Part shown: positions 1-9,046 of the stretch, in pieces | How positions within the stretch are numbered: the stretch's first letter is position 1 | How the letters are laid out: every line of letters begins with the position of its first letter | Assembly: GCA_946500965.1 (NCBI GenBank) | Contig: CAMMXR010000002.1 | Coordinates: forward strand, 1-34,253 | Direction of reading: 5' to 3' | Origin: an uncultured Candidatus Saccharibacteria bacterium | GTDB lineage: Bacteria; Patescibacteriota; Saccharimonadia; Saccharimonadales; Saccharimonadaceae | DNA length: 34,253 bases | Notes under the pieces: model-generated | The model's database searches: none | What the model was told of the DNA's origin: nothing | Seen by the model: the letters and a program-made list of their open reading frames with translations, nothing else | Program-made: the position numbers and the translations under genes

Positions 1-207
1 ATCCGCGACGCCATCCGCCACGGTTTCCGCGAAGACGCTGAGTTGCGCCGGGAACTCTACGCCGCTGTGGACACTTACGACAAGCGCCGCTTCCGCAAAC
101 TCGCTTCCGGCTTCACCACCATTCTGCTCTGGGTCGTCTCTATCATCGTCGCTCTCTTCGTTGGCGCTTTCATTCATTGGGTTTTCTACGGCATCCAGAC
201 CAAATAG
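1..207 (+). CDS. C-terminal fragment of a membrane protein (start lies before the window)
   Basis: Open frame 1 from base 1 to TAG at 205-207: IRDAIRHGFREDAELRRELYAAVDTYDKRRFRKLASGFTTILLWVVSIIVALFVGAFIHWVFYGIQTK; one clear TM helix. Confidence 0.7.
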   Translation: MRDAIRHGFREDAELRRELYAAVDTYDKRRFRKLASGFTTILLWVVSIIVALFVGAFIHWVFYGIQTK

Positions 208-298
208 CCTGCACACTATCCTGGCGCTCCGCTGGTCCCCAGCCGGGTCCCCGCCCCGCCGCCTTTAGCTCGGCCAAGTTTTATGGTATAGTTAATCT

Positions 299-604
299 AT
301 GTCCAAGCTCTGTCACTGTCACTGCGGGTTCAAGTCCCACCTCAAATCCCTGAAAGCGGGGAAGCTTGGCTTCCTGGGCGCACTGCTTTTTGGTTTTCAT
401 TTTCTCTTTCACGTCGTGGAGTGCCTCGTGTTGCCCGCCGTCCTAGTGGGGCTCGGCGGCCATTTCACCGAAGCTCCGGTCGTGGCACTTGAGCAGACCC
501 AGACTACTCCTGCTCCCGCTCCGCTCCCCAGTCTCACTTCTTACACTCCTGCTCTGCCTTGTCCCGCCCTGTCTGAAACCTTGCTCGTTCCGCCGACATC
601 GTAG
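299..604 (+). CDS. Small Cys/His-rich membrane protein, unknown function
   Basis: 101 aa, N-terminal CHCHCGFKSH cluster then hydrophobic segment FLGALLFGFHFLFHVVECLVLPAVLVGL; -10-like TATAGT at 287-292 placed 6 nt before ATG. Confidence 0.6.
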   Translation: MSKLCHCHCGFKSHLKSLKAGKLGFLGALLFGFHFLFHVVECLVLPAVLVGLGGHFTEAPVVALEQTQTTPAPAPLPSLTSYTPALPCPALSETLLVPPTS

Positions 605-606
605 CT

Positions 607-846
607 ATGCTTTACCTCGTCCATGTCAAACCTGGCTCTAGGCGCGGTCCGCTCGTACTGACCGACCCGGCAAACGCCACGGAACTGACGGTCTACCTCC
701 GAGAAAAACCGGTTGATGGCGCCGCTAATCAGGCTCTCATCCAAGTGCCCGCCGACCATTTTCGGGTCGCCAAGACTCAAATCGTCATCTGCCGCGGCCA
801 CACCAGCCGCCACAAACAAGTTGAAATCCCCACCCTGAGGGGCTGA
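607..846 (+). CDS. DUF167/YggU-family protein
   Basis: VKPGSRRG...VYLREKPVDGAANQALIQVPADHFRVAKTQIVICRGHTSRHKQVEI matches the DUF167 pattern. Confidence 0.85.
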   Translation: MLYLVHVKPGSRRGPLVLTDPANATELTVYLREKPVDGAANQALIQVPADHFRVAKTQIVICRGHTSRHKQVEIPTLRG

Positions 847-959
847 CCAAGACCAGCCGCCCTTATTTAGAACTAAACCACAACCTTGTCTCAAGACAAG
901 TCTTGCACTTTTGCCGCGGGTGTAGTTAAATAAAATTATACTAAAAAAGGAGCAAAACT

Positions 960-1424
960 ATGGCAGAGATTCTCAGCATCAACGGTGCGGAGGTTAAAAT
1001 TGGCGTGGAGGGCGGCAAAATTGCCACCGTTCCCATTGCCTCGCTTCAGTTCGCCAATCCGCAAGTCGGCGACCAAGTTGAAGTTTACCAAGATGGCAAA
1101 GAATACATCGTCAAGAAAACCGCTTCGGCAGGCGCTTGTGCTGACGGTGAAGGCAAGAGCATCAATAAACATGTGTTCGTCTGGGTTGGCAACTTCCTCT
1201 TCGGCGGCTTGGGTGTAGACCGGTTTATGCGTGGTCAAGCTGGTCTCGGCGTCTTTAAGCTTTTGTTGAGCCTGTTGGGCTGGATCCCCTTCGGTATTGG
1301 CACGATTGCGGTTTGGATTTGGGTGCTTGTAGACTGGATTATCTCCATGACTAAAGCCTACGGCTCTGCCTATCGTGGCACCGAAAACCTCACCTTTGAT
1401 GCTGAAGGGCACTACACCCGCTAA
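960..1424 (+). CDS. TM2 domain-containing protein
   Basis: NKHVFVWVGNFLFGGLGVDRFMRGQAGLGVFKLLLSLLGWIPFGIGTIAVWIWVLVDWI resembles TM2; SD aaaggag upstream. Confidence 0.8.
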   Translation: MAEILSINGAEVKIGVEGGKIATVPIASLQFANPQVGDQVEVYQDGKEYIVKKTASAGACADGEGKSINKHVFVWVGNFLFGGLGVDRFMRGQAGLGVFKLLLSLLGWIPFGIGTIAVWIWVLVDWIISMTKAYGSAYRGTENLTFDAEGHYTR

Positions 1425-1434
1425 GGCTGCCACT

Positions 1435-2673
1435 ATGAAAACTCGTCAACTTCCCATTCTGGGCGCAGTCGTAGCCTGTGCTGGTCTGGTTTTGTCGCTG
1501 GCGGTCCTCACGCCGACCACCTACGCCGATACCACAGCTCAGCCCGAAGTTAATGCTAAGGCCGAGACCGCAGCCGACGCTGACACTACCGCTAACCCCG
1601 AAGCCACGACCAGCTCCGACCTCCCCGACCCAACTTTCTCAGTTGAAGTGGACCAGCAAAACGACATCGCTAGTTTCTGGTTCGGCTCTAATCTATTCGC
1701 CTTCGGCAACCTCCTAGAACTTGGCGACGCCACCGACGCCGGGCTGCTTCTGGCCGCCGGCAGCGAGCTGAACCTCGGCGCCACCTCAGATTATGGCTTC
1801 GTAGCCGGCGTCGCCGTCAATTATACCGGCACTACCAGCCACGACCTCTTTATCCTAGCTAGCAACATTGAACTTGACTCCGCCGCCCATATCGGTGGTG
1901 ACGTCTATGCTGCCGGTAACGTTATGACCGTCGCCGCCGACCTGCCTAGTGATCTCTCCGTGGCCGCCGCCGAACTTACCTTGCGCGACGTCACCATCGC
2001 CGGCAACCTCAATCTCTCCGTTGACCGCCTCAACTTTGAGGGCGACGTCAAGATCCACGGTACGCTTAACTACAACGCGGACGCCGTGCTCTCTGGAGAC
2101 TACGATGCCGCCGCCACTTCCACCTACGAGGTGATTGAGCCCAGTCCCGCCGCCGTCATTGCTGCCACCATCTACTCCAAGCTGCTCAGCATCGCTGGCC
2201 TCTTCATCACTACCATCGTCTTCCTCGCCCTCTTCCCTTCACTCTATCAACAACTGGTCGCGAAATCCACCACTCAGAGATTCGGTTTCCATCTCACCGC
2301 CGGCCTGGTCGCACTGGTAGCAGTCCCGCTGGTTAGCCTCTTTGCCTTCTGCACTATTGCCGCCGCCCCGCTCGCCGTCATCGTGATGGTCGCTTACGCC
2401 ATCCTCGTCTACCTCGCACAAGGTATCACCGGCACCTGGCTCGGCCACCTCATCACCGCCCAGCTCTTCAAGCGCCCCGCCAACCGCTTCATTGAAGCCC
2501 TCGTCGGCATCGTCCTTCTCGGCCTGGTTTCGTTAATTCCGTTCCTCGGCTGGATTACCGGCTTCCTCGCGCTGCTCTTTGGACTTGGCTTCATCGCGCA
2601 GGCTGGCTTCCTCCGCCACTTCAAGAACCTCAAATCCGCTTCGCCGGCTAAATCCGCCAAAGCTGCCAAATAA
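1435..2673 (+). CDS. Signal-peptide, bactofilin-like beta-helix, multi-TM membrane protein
   Basis: ORF track starts at 1375 inside the TM2 gene; internal ATG 1435 gives MKTRQLPILGAVVACAGLVLSLAVLTPTTYA signal-like start; central repeat-like DLFILASNIELDSAAHIGGDVYAAGNVMTVAADL region; four or so C-terminal TM helices. Confidence 0.65.
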   Translation: MKTRQLPILGAVVACAGLVLSLAVLTPTTYADTTAQPEVNAKAETAADADTTANPEATTSSDLPDPTFSVEVDQQNDIASFWFGSNLFAFGNLLELGDATDAGLLLAAGSELNLGATSDYGFVAGVAVNYTGTTSHDLFILASNIELDSAAHIGGDVYAAGNVMTVAADLPSDLSVAAAELTLRDVTIAGNLNLSVDRLNFEGDVKIHGTLNYNADAVLSGDYDAAATSTYEVIEPSPAAVIAATIYSKLLSIAGLFITTIVFLALFPSLYQQLVAKSTTQRFGFHLTAGLVALVAVPLVSLFAFCTIAAAPLAVIVMVAYAILVYLAQGITGTWLGHLITAQLFKRPANRFIEALVGIVLLGLVSLIPFLGWITGFLALLFGLGFIAQAGFLRHFKNLKSASPAKSAKAAK

Positions 2674-3320
2674 TGCACCCTAGTTGGAAACCTTTTCTCC
2701 AGTCCGAGTTCGCTAAGCCCTATTTCCAAGAGCTCAGCGCCTTCCTGCACGAAGCTTATGCCACCAAGACGATTTTTCCGCCCAAGGCCCAGGTCTTCCG
2801 CGCCTTCACCACCGACCTCAGCGCCGTCAAGGTCGTCATCCTGGGCCAGGACCCCTATCACACGCCAGGTGCCGCTCACGGCTTGGCCTTCTCGGTCCCA
2901 GATTCGCAGCCAATTCCGCCTTCGCTCGCCAACATCTATCGTGAGATTGACGCCGAATATGGTCACCACGCCAATCCCACCGGCAATCTCACGAACTGGC
3001 AGCGCCAGGGCGTGTTGTTGCTTAATAACGTCCTCACCGTTGAGGCCCACCGCGCCGGTTCTCACCGCGGTCACGGCTGGGAAAGCTTTACTGAAGCCGT
3101 GATTCGCTATCTCAGCGACCAGCGACCGCATCTCGTCTTTCTGCTCTGGGGTCGTGACGCTCGCAGCAAGAAACCCCTGATTGACGCCTCTCGCCATCTG
3201 ATTCTGGAGTCGCCGCACCCCTCGCCGCTCTCAGCCCATAGCGGCTTTTTCGGCAACAATCACTTCCGCCTGGCCAACCAGTTTCTGGAACAGCACGACC
3301 TCGCGCCAATAGAATGGTAG
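2673..3320 (+). CDS. ung: Uracil-DNA glycosylase, family 1
   Basis: VVILGQDPYHTPGAAHGLAFSV, GVLLLNNVLTVE, HPSPLSAHSGFFGNNHF motifs; TAATG overlap with upstream gene. Confidence 0.95.
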   Translation: MHPSWKPFLQSEFAKPYFQELSAFLHEAYATKTIFPPKAQVFRAFTTDLSAVKVVILGQDPYHTPGAAHGLAFSVPDSQPIPPSLANIYREIDAEYGHHANPTGNLTNWQRQGVLLLNNVLTVEAHRAGSHRGHGWESFTEAVIRYLSDQRPHLVFLLWGRDARSKKPLIDASRHLILESPHPSPLSAHSGFFGNNHFRLANQFLEQHDLAPIEW

Positions 3321-3420
3321 TTGCGCCAGGCTCTATGTTGAACATTATCCGCCAGACTTTTTTCGCTAAATAACGCGCTAGTGGTTGGTGGTCGCCCGGC
3401 TTTTTTGCTAGGCTGGGAGT

Positions 3421-5541
3421 ATGAGATTATTACGACCGTTTCCAACACCATCCCGCCGTCGCTCTGATGGCACACCCGCTTCATCCCGCCGTCCCAACCG
3501 CGCCCGAACCCGATCTCGTCGCCACGACCGCTCACGGCGTCTCCAACTCTCACCCCTTTTTGCGTCCAGCCTGCTGGTAATTAACATGCTCTTTTCTAGT
3601 GTCACCCCACCTCCTCGTGCGAACGCTAGCAGCTGTGACGACCTCAAGATTATCTTCGCCCGCGGCTCCGGCGAACCGCTGGGTGGCAGCAGTGCCGCCG
3701 CCTGGCAGCGCGAGTTAGACGCCCAACTCCAGTCCAGCCAGCTCTCCTATAGTTTCTACGAACTCGGCAGCGCACCCCAGGCGGGCGCCCAGTATCCGGC
3801 CGTCGCAATTTCCGGCTCAACGGATGGAGTCCTCACTATGTTAGGCGCGCTGTTTAGCGCTGGCTCTGCCTATGACTTTGGCGATAGTGTCGCTGCCGGC
3901 GTGCGCGAGCTCCAATCCTACATCTCCACCGTCAGCGCCGCCTGCCCCGAGACCAAGTTCATCCTCGGCGGTTACTCGCAGGGCGCCATGGTTATCTCGC
4001 GCACTCTCCCTGACCTCAACCCGGAGCAGATTATTTATACCGCCACCTTCGGCGACCCCAAGCTCTATCTCCCCGAAGGCGCCGGTCTCCCCTCGGCCGC
4101 CTGTCTTGGTCGGGCCTATTCCAGCTACCGTGCTTACGTCCCCGATTGTCAAGCCTATCTCGGCGTTCTCGGCGGTTATCAGCCCTACGAACCAGTCGGC
4201 TTTACCGGTAAGCTCGGCACCTGGTGCAACCAAGATGACATTATGTGTAGCTCTGGCTGGAGCCTAGCCGACCACTCCGCCTACGTCTCTGAGAATCTTT
4301 ACTATGACGCCGCCGTCAAGATTCGCGCTGCCGTGCGTTCAGCCTATCCTGATGCCTGGGCGACGCCTGCCGCCACTTCCACGCACGATCTTGCCATTCT
4401 TTTAGACACGACCAGCTCTATGCAAAATATGATTGACATTTATCGCTCCGAAGCCGAACGTCTCGCGGACCAGGTTTACGCCAGCGGCGGTCGCGTCGCC
4501 CTCTTTGAATTTCGTGACCTCCAGTTTGACGGCGCACCCGTAGAGCGCTGCGGTTTTGAGTGTAGTCGCAGCGAATTTCTCCAGACCCTCGCCACGATTG
4601 AAGTGGATGGCGGCGGCGATGCGCCGGAGTCCGTTCTTTCCGCCTCGCTCTTCGCCATGAATACCCTCAAATGGCGCCCCAACGTCACCAAGACTATCGT
4701 TCTCTTGACTGATTCCGGCTATCTCTCTCCCGACCGCGACGGTACCACCTTAGCCGAGGTCGTCCAGCGCAGCTTGGAAATTGATCCGGTCAACTTCTAT
4801 ATTATTACGACAAGCGGGTTTATTGGCAGGAACTATACCGACCTGGCTGAACTTACCGGCGGTCGCGTCGCCCAACTTGATGACCGCGTCTCTATCACCG
4901 ACGCTATCGTTAATCGTCCCACCGTGGCGCTGACGGCACCCACCTACGCTGGCCGAGTTGGCTACCAATTCTATTTCGCGGTTAATAGTCCTAGTTCTGA
5001 CCTGCGTTACGATTGGGACCTGGACGGCGACGGGCAGTTTGAGATCACTGATACCCCCGCCGTTCTCCACGCCTACTCCACGGCTTTCACCGGCTTCATC
5101 CAAGTCCGCGCCACCGACGCCGCCGGACTTAGCAGTACCATGTCAGCCGCCGTCACCGTCACCACCGCTACCGAACCCGCCGCTGTCATCACTTCCGCCA
5201 CCGCTCAGCTGGGTGCCGGCTCTGCCACGGTCAACTTCTCCACCATGCATACAGCTAAACTACTCATAGCGTTGGACGACGCCGTGCTGGGCTTCCTTGA
5301 CCCGTCCCTTCACTCCGCCTTCACGCTGACCGACATTGAGACCGGCTCCGTCCTGACCCTAGTCCCCTATAACGCCGCCGGTCAGCGGGGAACCAGCGTC
5401 ACGCTCAAACTCGGCGACGCCAAATCTTCTACTGATAGCTTATCGCCCGACCCCGCCGCCTCCGATCACCCAACCACCTCTCCCTCACTCACCCCCAAGG
5501 CCCCCAACGCTGGCGCTCCGCCTCGTCACACCAACCTTTGA
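3421..5541 (+). CDS. Secreted cutinase-like serine hydrolase with vWA and PKD-like domains
   Basis: R-rich N-region plus hydrophobic segment; cutinase-like IFARGSGEP, GYSQG nucleophile elbow, CNQDDIMC...ADHSAY Asp/His; vWA-like DLAILLDTTSSM...; PKD-like YDWDLDGDGQFEITDTPAVLHAYSTAFTGFIQVRATDAAG. Confidence 0.85.
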   Translation: MRLLRPFPTPSRRRSDGTPASSRRPNRARTRSRRHDRSRRLQLSPLFASSLLVINMLFSSVTPPPRANASSCDDLKIIFARGSGEPLGGSSAAAWQRELDAQLQSSQLSYSFYELGSAPQAGAQYPAVAISGSTDGVLTMLGALFSAGSAYDFGDSVAAGVRELQSYISTVSAACPETKFILGGYSQGAMVISRTLPDLNPEQIIYTATFGDPKLYLPEGAGLPSAACLGRAYSSYRAYVPDCQAYLGVLGGYQPYEPVGFTGKLGTWCNQDDIMCSSGWSLADHSAYVSENLYYDAAVKIRAAVRSAYPDAWATPAATSTHDLAILLDTTSSMQNMIDIYRSEAERLADQVYASGGRVALFEFRDLQFDGAPVERCGFECSRSEFLQTLATIEVDGGGDAPESVLSASLFAMNTLKWRPNVTKTIVLLTDSGYLSPDRDGTTLAEVVQRSLEIDPVNFYIITTSGFIGRNYTDLAELTGGRVAQLDDRVSITDAIVNRPTVALTAPTYAGRVGYQFYFAVNSPSSDLRYDWDLDGDGQFEITDTPAVLHAYSTAFTGFIQVRATDAAGLSSTMSAAVTVTTATEPAAVITSATAQLGAGSATVNFSTMHTAKLLIALDDAVLGFLDPSLHSAFTLTDIETGSVLTLVPYNAAGQRGTSVTLKLGDAKSSTDSLSPDPAASDHPTTSPSLTPKAPNAGAPPRHTNL

Positions 5542-5591
5542 CTCGCCCAAGCCGCTGCTCGCCCCGCCACTATATCAATCCATAACCCGCC

Positions 5592-5798
5592 CTAGTCGCC
5601 GCTCGCCCGATGTGAACTCAAATGCCAATGCTCCCCATACTCACACTTATATACACTCAATTTCGGTCCGCCGTGGTCGTGCTGCGCCACCAGCGCCGCC
5701 GCCTCCGCTTCCTCACGCGTGGCATAACAAACCTTCTGCTGGTCACCCACCCAGCATTTTGGCGGCACATATTCATAGCGCGACCTATAGTTTTTCAT
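5592..5798 (-). CDS. Small conserved hypothetical with C-terminal YKCEYGEHWHL motif
   Basis: 68 aa; EEAEAAALVAQHDHGGPKLSVYKCEYGEHWHLSS; own TATAAT at 5805-5810 (minus strand). Confidence 0.75.
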   Translation of the reverse strand: MKNYRSRYEYVPPKCWVGDQQKVCYATREEAEAAALVAQHDHGGPKLSVYKCEYGEHWHLSSHRASGD

Positions 5799-5872
5799 CC
5801 TTATATTATACCAAAATCTTCCCCACCGCCCAATCCTGTGCTATAATAGCCATAAGTTAAATAGGAAATTGG

Positions 5873-7510
5873 GTGAGCAAACTAGCACAATACATTAACC
5901 GGCACATCATTGGCAATGTTTTTGATAGCCCTACGGTCATTTCGCATTACACTACCGATCGCTCCATTCTAGAATACCGACCCCGCTTGGTCGCTTTCCC
6001 TAAGAATACCACCGACCTCCGTAAGCTCATCCGCTTCTCGCACCAGCTTGCTGCCAAAGGCTACGAGCTCCCCGTCACCCTGCGCGGCACGGGTCTTGAC
6101 GCCACAGGCGCCGCGATTGGCTCCGGCTTACTCATCTCCACCGCCAGCCTCAACCGCATTGAAGAGATTGACTTGCGTGGACGCCTGGTCCGAGTTCAAC
6201 CCGGCGTCACTCTCGGCGATCTTAATCAAGCTCTCAGTCTGCACGGCCTCTGGCTACCGGTCTCCTACCACCCGAACGCCACCATCGGTGGCCTGATTGC
6301 CAACGCGCCCCGCGATAATCTCAGCCAGCGCTACGGTGGCATTGCCGCAGCGGTTGAGCGGCTGGAGTTCGTACTTTCCGACGGCACCGTCACCGAACTT
6401 TCCCCCTACAGCGCGCGCAGCGTTCGTCACCTCATCCAAACCACCGCCCGTCGCTCCGCCACCACCACCACCGAAGCCCGCCTTTATCGCCAGCTCAACC
6501 AACTCCTGGACCGCCACGCCGACCTGGTCGCCGCCGATCCTCGCCTCAGCCGCATCCGCACCAAGCACCAGTGGAATCTCCTACCCCTCATCTTTGGCTC
6601 CCAGGGAACGCTCGGTGCCATCACCGACATCATCCTGCATGTTGAACTGCTCCCCTCCACTCCCCGCCGCCTCGCCGCCATCTTCCGTGACCTCTCAGCC
6701 GCCCTCAACTTCCTGAGCGCCGTCAAACCCCTTGCGCCGCGCACCGCCAAGCTCTTTGACTTGCGTATTTTTGCCCAGGCTGCCGCGCACGGTGTCCAGC
6801 CCGAGTTCTTCGGTCGCAGCGTTCCCCAGGGCTGGCTGGTCCAGCTGAGTTTTGACGATCGTCCCTTCCGGGCCAATCGCAAGCTGCGCCGCTGCCAGGA
6901 ACTCCTGCCTGCCAGCTCACGCGTGCTGATAGAAGCCCCCGAAACCGCCACCGCCTTCACCAAACTTGACAGCGCCCTGCTCACCTACCTCAATACCGAC
7001 GGCGATCACTCGCCGATTGTCCCCGATGTCTATCTTCCGCCCGATCGCCTGCCCGACTTTACCGCCGGTCTCTCTCTGCTGGAACAAACTTTGAGCCTCA
7101 ACCTCCCCCTCTACGGCTCCTATCTCACCAATAATTATCAAGTCCGCCCCGGTTTCAATTATCAGGAACTCTCCGGTCGCCAATCCGCCATCGCCTTCCT
7201 CCGCCAATATCTCCAACTCGTCACCGATTGCGGCGGCTCGGTCACGGGTGGCAGCCCGGCTGGGCGTCTCAAGCTCGCTCCGTCAACCACCGCTCGTCCT
7301 ACCGACCCCAACACCAAAGTCACCAAGTCTTCCGCCGCCACCGCCCAACCTACCGTCTCCCCCTCCGACCTCTCCGCCCTCGCTGCAGCCGTCAAGACTA
7401 CCTTTGACCCCTATAATATCTTCAACCCCGACCTCCAGCTTGGCGCCGACCTCAGCCAATCCCTCCGCCACCTCCGCACCCACAACCACTCCGGCCTTGT
7501 CACTCCCTAG
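5873..7510 (+). CDS. FAD-binding oxidase (GlcD/D-lactate dehydrogenase-like)
   Basis: RPRLVAFPKNTTDLRKLIRFS...LRGTGLDATGAAIGSGLLIST...VRVQPGVTLGDLNQAL...PNATIGGLIAN FAD_binding_4 pattern; GTG start; TGTGCTATAAT promoter about 30 nt upstream. Confidence 0.85.
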   Translation: MSKLAQYINRHIIGNVFDSPTVISHYTTDRSILEYRPRLVAFPKNTTDLRKLIRFSHQLAAKGYELPVTLRGTGLDATGAAIGSGLLISTASLNRIEEIDLRGRLVRVQPGVTLGDLNQALSLHGLWLPVSYHPNATIGGLIANAPRDNLSQRYGGIAAAVERLEFVLSDGTVTELSPYSARSVRHLIQTTARRSATTTTEARLYRQLNQLLDRHADLVAADPRLSRIRTKHQWNLLPLIFGSQGTLGAITDIILHVELLPSTPRRLAAIFRDLSAALNFLSAVKPLAPRTAKLFDLRIFAQAAAHGVQPEFFGRSVPQGWLVQLSFDDRPFRANRKLRRCQELLPASSRVLIEAPETATAFTKLDSALLTYLNTDGDHSPIVPDVYLPPDRLPDFTAGLSLLEQTLSLNLPLYGSYLTNNYQVRPGFNYQELSGRQSAIAFLRQYLQLVTDCGGSVTGGSPAGRLKLAPSTTARPTDPNTKVTKSSAATAQPTVSPSDLSALAAAVKTTFDPYNIFNPDLQLGADLSQSLRHLRTHNHSGLVTP

Positions 7511-7601
7511 CCTAAGCCCCAAATCCCAAACCAAAATCCCAGACCCAAACCCAAAGTCCGCTCCCTAGCCCTCACCCCTCATCTGTGCTATAATCAACCC
7601 C

Positions 7602-8981
7602 ATGAAGACTACCACAAAGCAACTATCCGACACCCAGGTTGAACTCACGGTGACCCTTGACGGCTCCGACCTCCAACCTGCCCGCGACGCCGCCTTGCGC
7701 CGCCTCGCCCAAACTGTTAAACTCCCCGGCTTCCGCCAAGGCAAAGCCCCGCTCGCCCTTGCCGAGCGCGCCATCTCCCCCAACGACCTCAGCAGCGAGA
7801 CCCTGGACCAGGCCGTTCGCCGCACCCTGATGCGCGCCCTTGACCAGTCCAAACTCCTCCCCCTCACCTCCCCCCACATCAACGTCACCAAGTTCGTCCC
7901 CGAGCAGACCCTTGAATACGTCGCCAGTGTGGAAATCCTCCCCGAGATCAAGCTCGGCGACATCCATAAGCTCAAAACCAAACCACCCAAAATCACCGTC
8001 AGTGACGCCGAGGTCCAAGAGGTGCTTGACCGTATCGCCGGTGCCTACAGCGAAAAATCCGTCGCCCAGCGCCCCGCCGCAGCTAAAGATGAAGTCATTA
8101 TCGACTTCACCGGCAAAAAAGACGGCACCGCCTTCCCCGGTGGCTCCGCCAAAGATTACCACCTCACCCTTGGCTCCGGTCAATTCATTCCGGGCTTTGA
8201 AGATGGCATCATCGGTCACGCCGCCGGCGACAGCTTCACGCTTGACCTCACCTTCCCCAAGGATTATCCCGAGTCCTCTCTCGCCGGCGCCAAGACCACT
8301 TTTGACGTGCTCCTCAAACAAGTCAACGCCGTCAAGACCCCAGCCCTGGACGATGCCCTCGCCCAGAAGTGCGGCGACTTCAAAACCCTTGACGACCTCA
8401 AGGCCGACATTCGTAAGAACCTTGAAGCTCAGAACCGCCACCGCGCTATGGAACAATACCGCGACGACCTCGTCATGGAACTGGTCGGCGCCTCCAAAGT
8501 CTCTGCCCCCGAAATCCTCATCAAAGACCAATTCCGCTTTATCAAGGACGATGTCACCCGCAACGCCGCTTCCCGCGGTCTCACGCTGGAGAAATACCTG
8601 GAGCGGATGGGTCAGACCGAGGAAGACTGGCAAAAGCAGGCCCGTAGCATCGCTGAAGATCGGGTGAAAGCTTCGCTGGTCCTCCAGGTCCTCGCCCGCG
8701 AACAGGGAATTACGGCCGATGCTGCCGAGGTGGATGCCAAGCTCGCCGAGCTCCGCGACGTTTATCAAAAGTCCGCCGAGGCCCTCAAGAATCTCAAGAA
8801 ACCGGAGGTCCGCCAGGACATCAAGAACCGGCTGATCTTGGATAAGACCCTGGACTTCCTGGTCGCCGCGAACAGCGACTCCGCCAAGCCCGCTAAATCT
8901 GCCAAAGCCGCCAAGACTACCAAGCCCACCAAATCCAGCAAAGCCAAACCCGCCAAGTCCAAATCCACTAAGTCCGCCTAA
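7602..8981 (+). CDS. tig: Trigger factor with Lys/Ala/Ser-rich C-terminal tail
   Basis: VELTVTLDGSDLQPARDAALRRLAQTVKLPGFRQGKAPLALAERA; PPIase domain DEVIIDFTGKKDGTAFPGGSAKDYHLTLGSGQFIPGFEDGIIGH. Confidence 0.95.
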   Translation: MKTTTKQLSDTQVELTVTLDGSDLQPARDAALRRLAQTVKLPGFRQGKAPLALAERAISPNDLSSETLDQAVRRTLMRALDQSKLLPLTSPHINVTKFVPEQTLEYVASVEILPEIKLGDIHKLKTKPPKITVSDAEVQEVLDRIAGAYSEKSVAQRPAAAKDEVIIDFTGKKDGTAFPGGSAKDYHLTLGSGQFIPGFEDGIIGHAAGDSFTLDLTFPKDYPESSLAGAKTTFDVLLKQVNAVKTPALDDALAQKCGDFKTLDDLKADIRKNLEAQNRHRAMEQYRDDLVMELVGASKVSAPEILIKDQFRFIKDDVTRNAASRGLTLEKYLERMGQTEEDWQKQARSIAEDRVKASLVLQVLAREQGITADAAEVDAKLAELRDVYQKSAEALKNLKKPEVRQDIKNRLILDKTLDFLVAANSDSAKPAKSAKAAKTTKPTKSSKAKPAKSKSTKSA

Positions 8982-9011
8982 AAAAGTGCCCCGAGCAAAC
9001 CGCTCGGGGCA
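8981..9011 (-). terminator. Intrinsic terminator; minus-strand reading has the U tract, may serve both strands
   Basis: GCCCCGAGC (8988-8996) / GCTCGGGGC (9002-9010), loop AAACC; minus strand continues ACTTTTTTAGG. Confidence 0.8.
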
Positions 9012-9046
9012 TTGGACTAAGGGGGTGAGGGAACTTGGGAATAATC

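Noticed and set aside
326-338. tRNA T-arm-like GGGTTCAAGTCCC
   Set aside because: No matching acceptor stem, D-arm or anticodon arm; it encodes CGFKSH in a plausible ORF
892-905. Palindrome CAAGAC-AA-GTCTTG upstream of the TM2 gene
   Set aside because: Could be an operator, but a single short inverted repeat without other copies is weak evidence
5500-5541. Sortase/APNTG-like PKAPNAGAPP at the cutinase protein C-terminus
   Set aside because: No hydrophobic helix or basic tail follows, and alternative frames do not supply one
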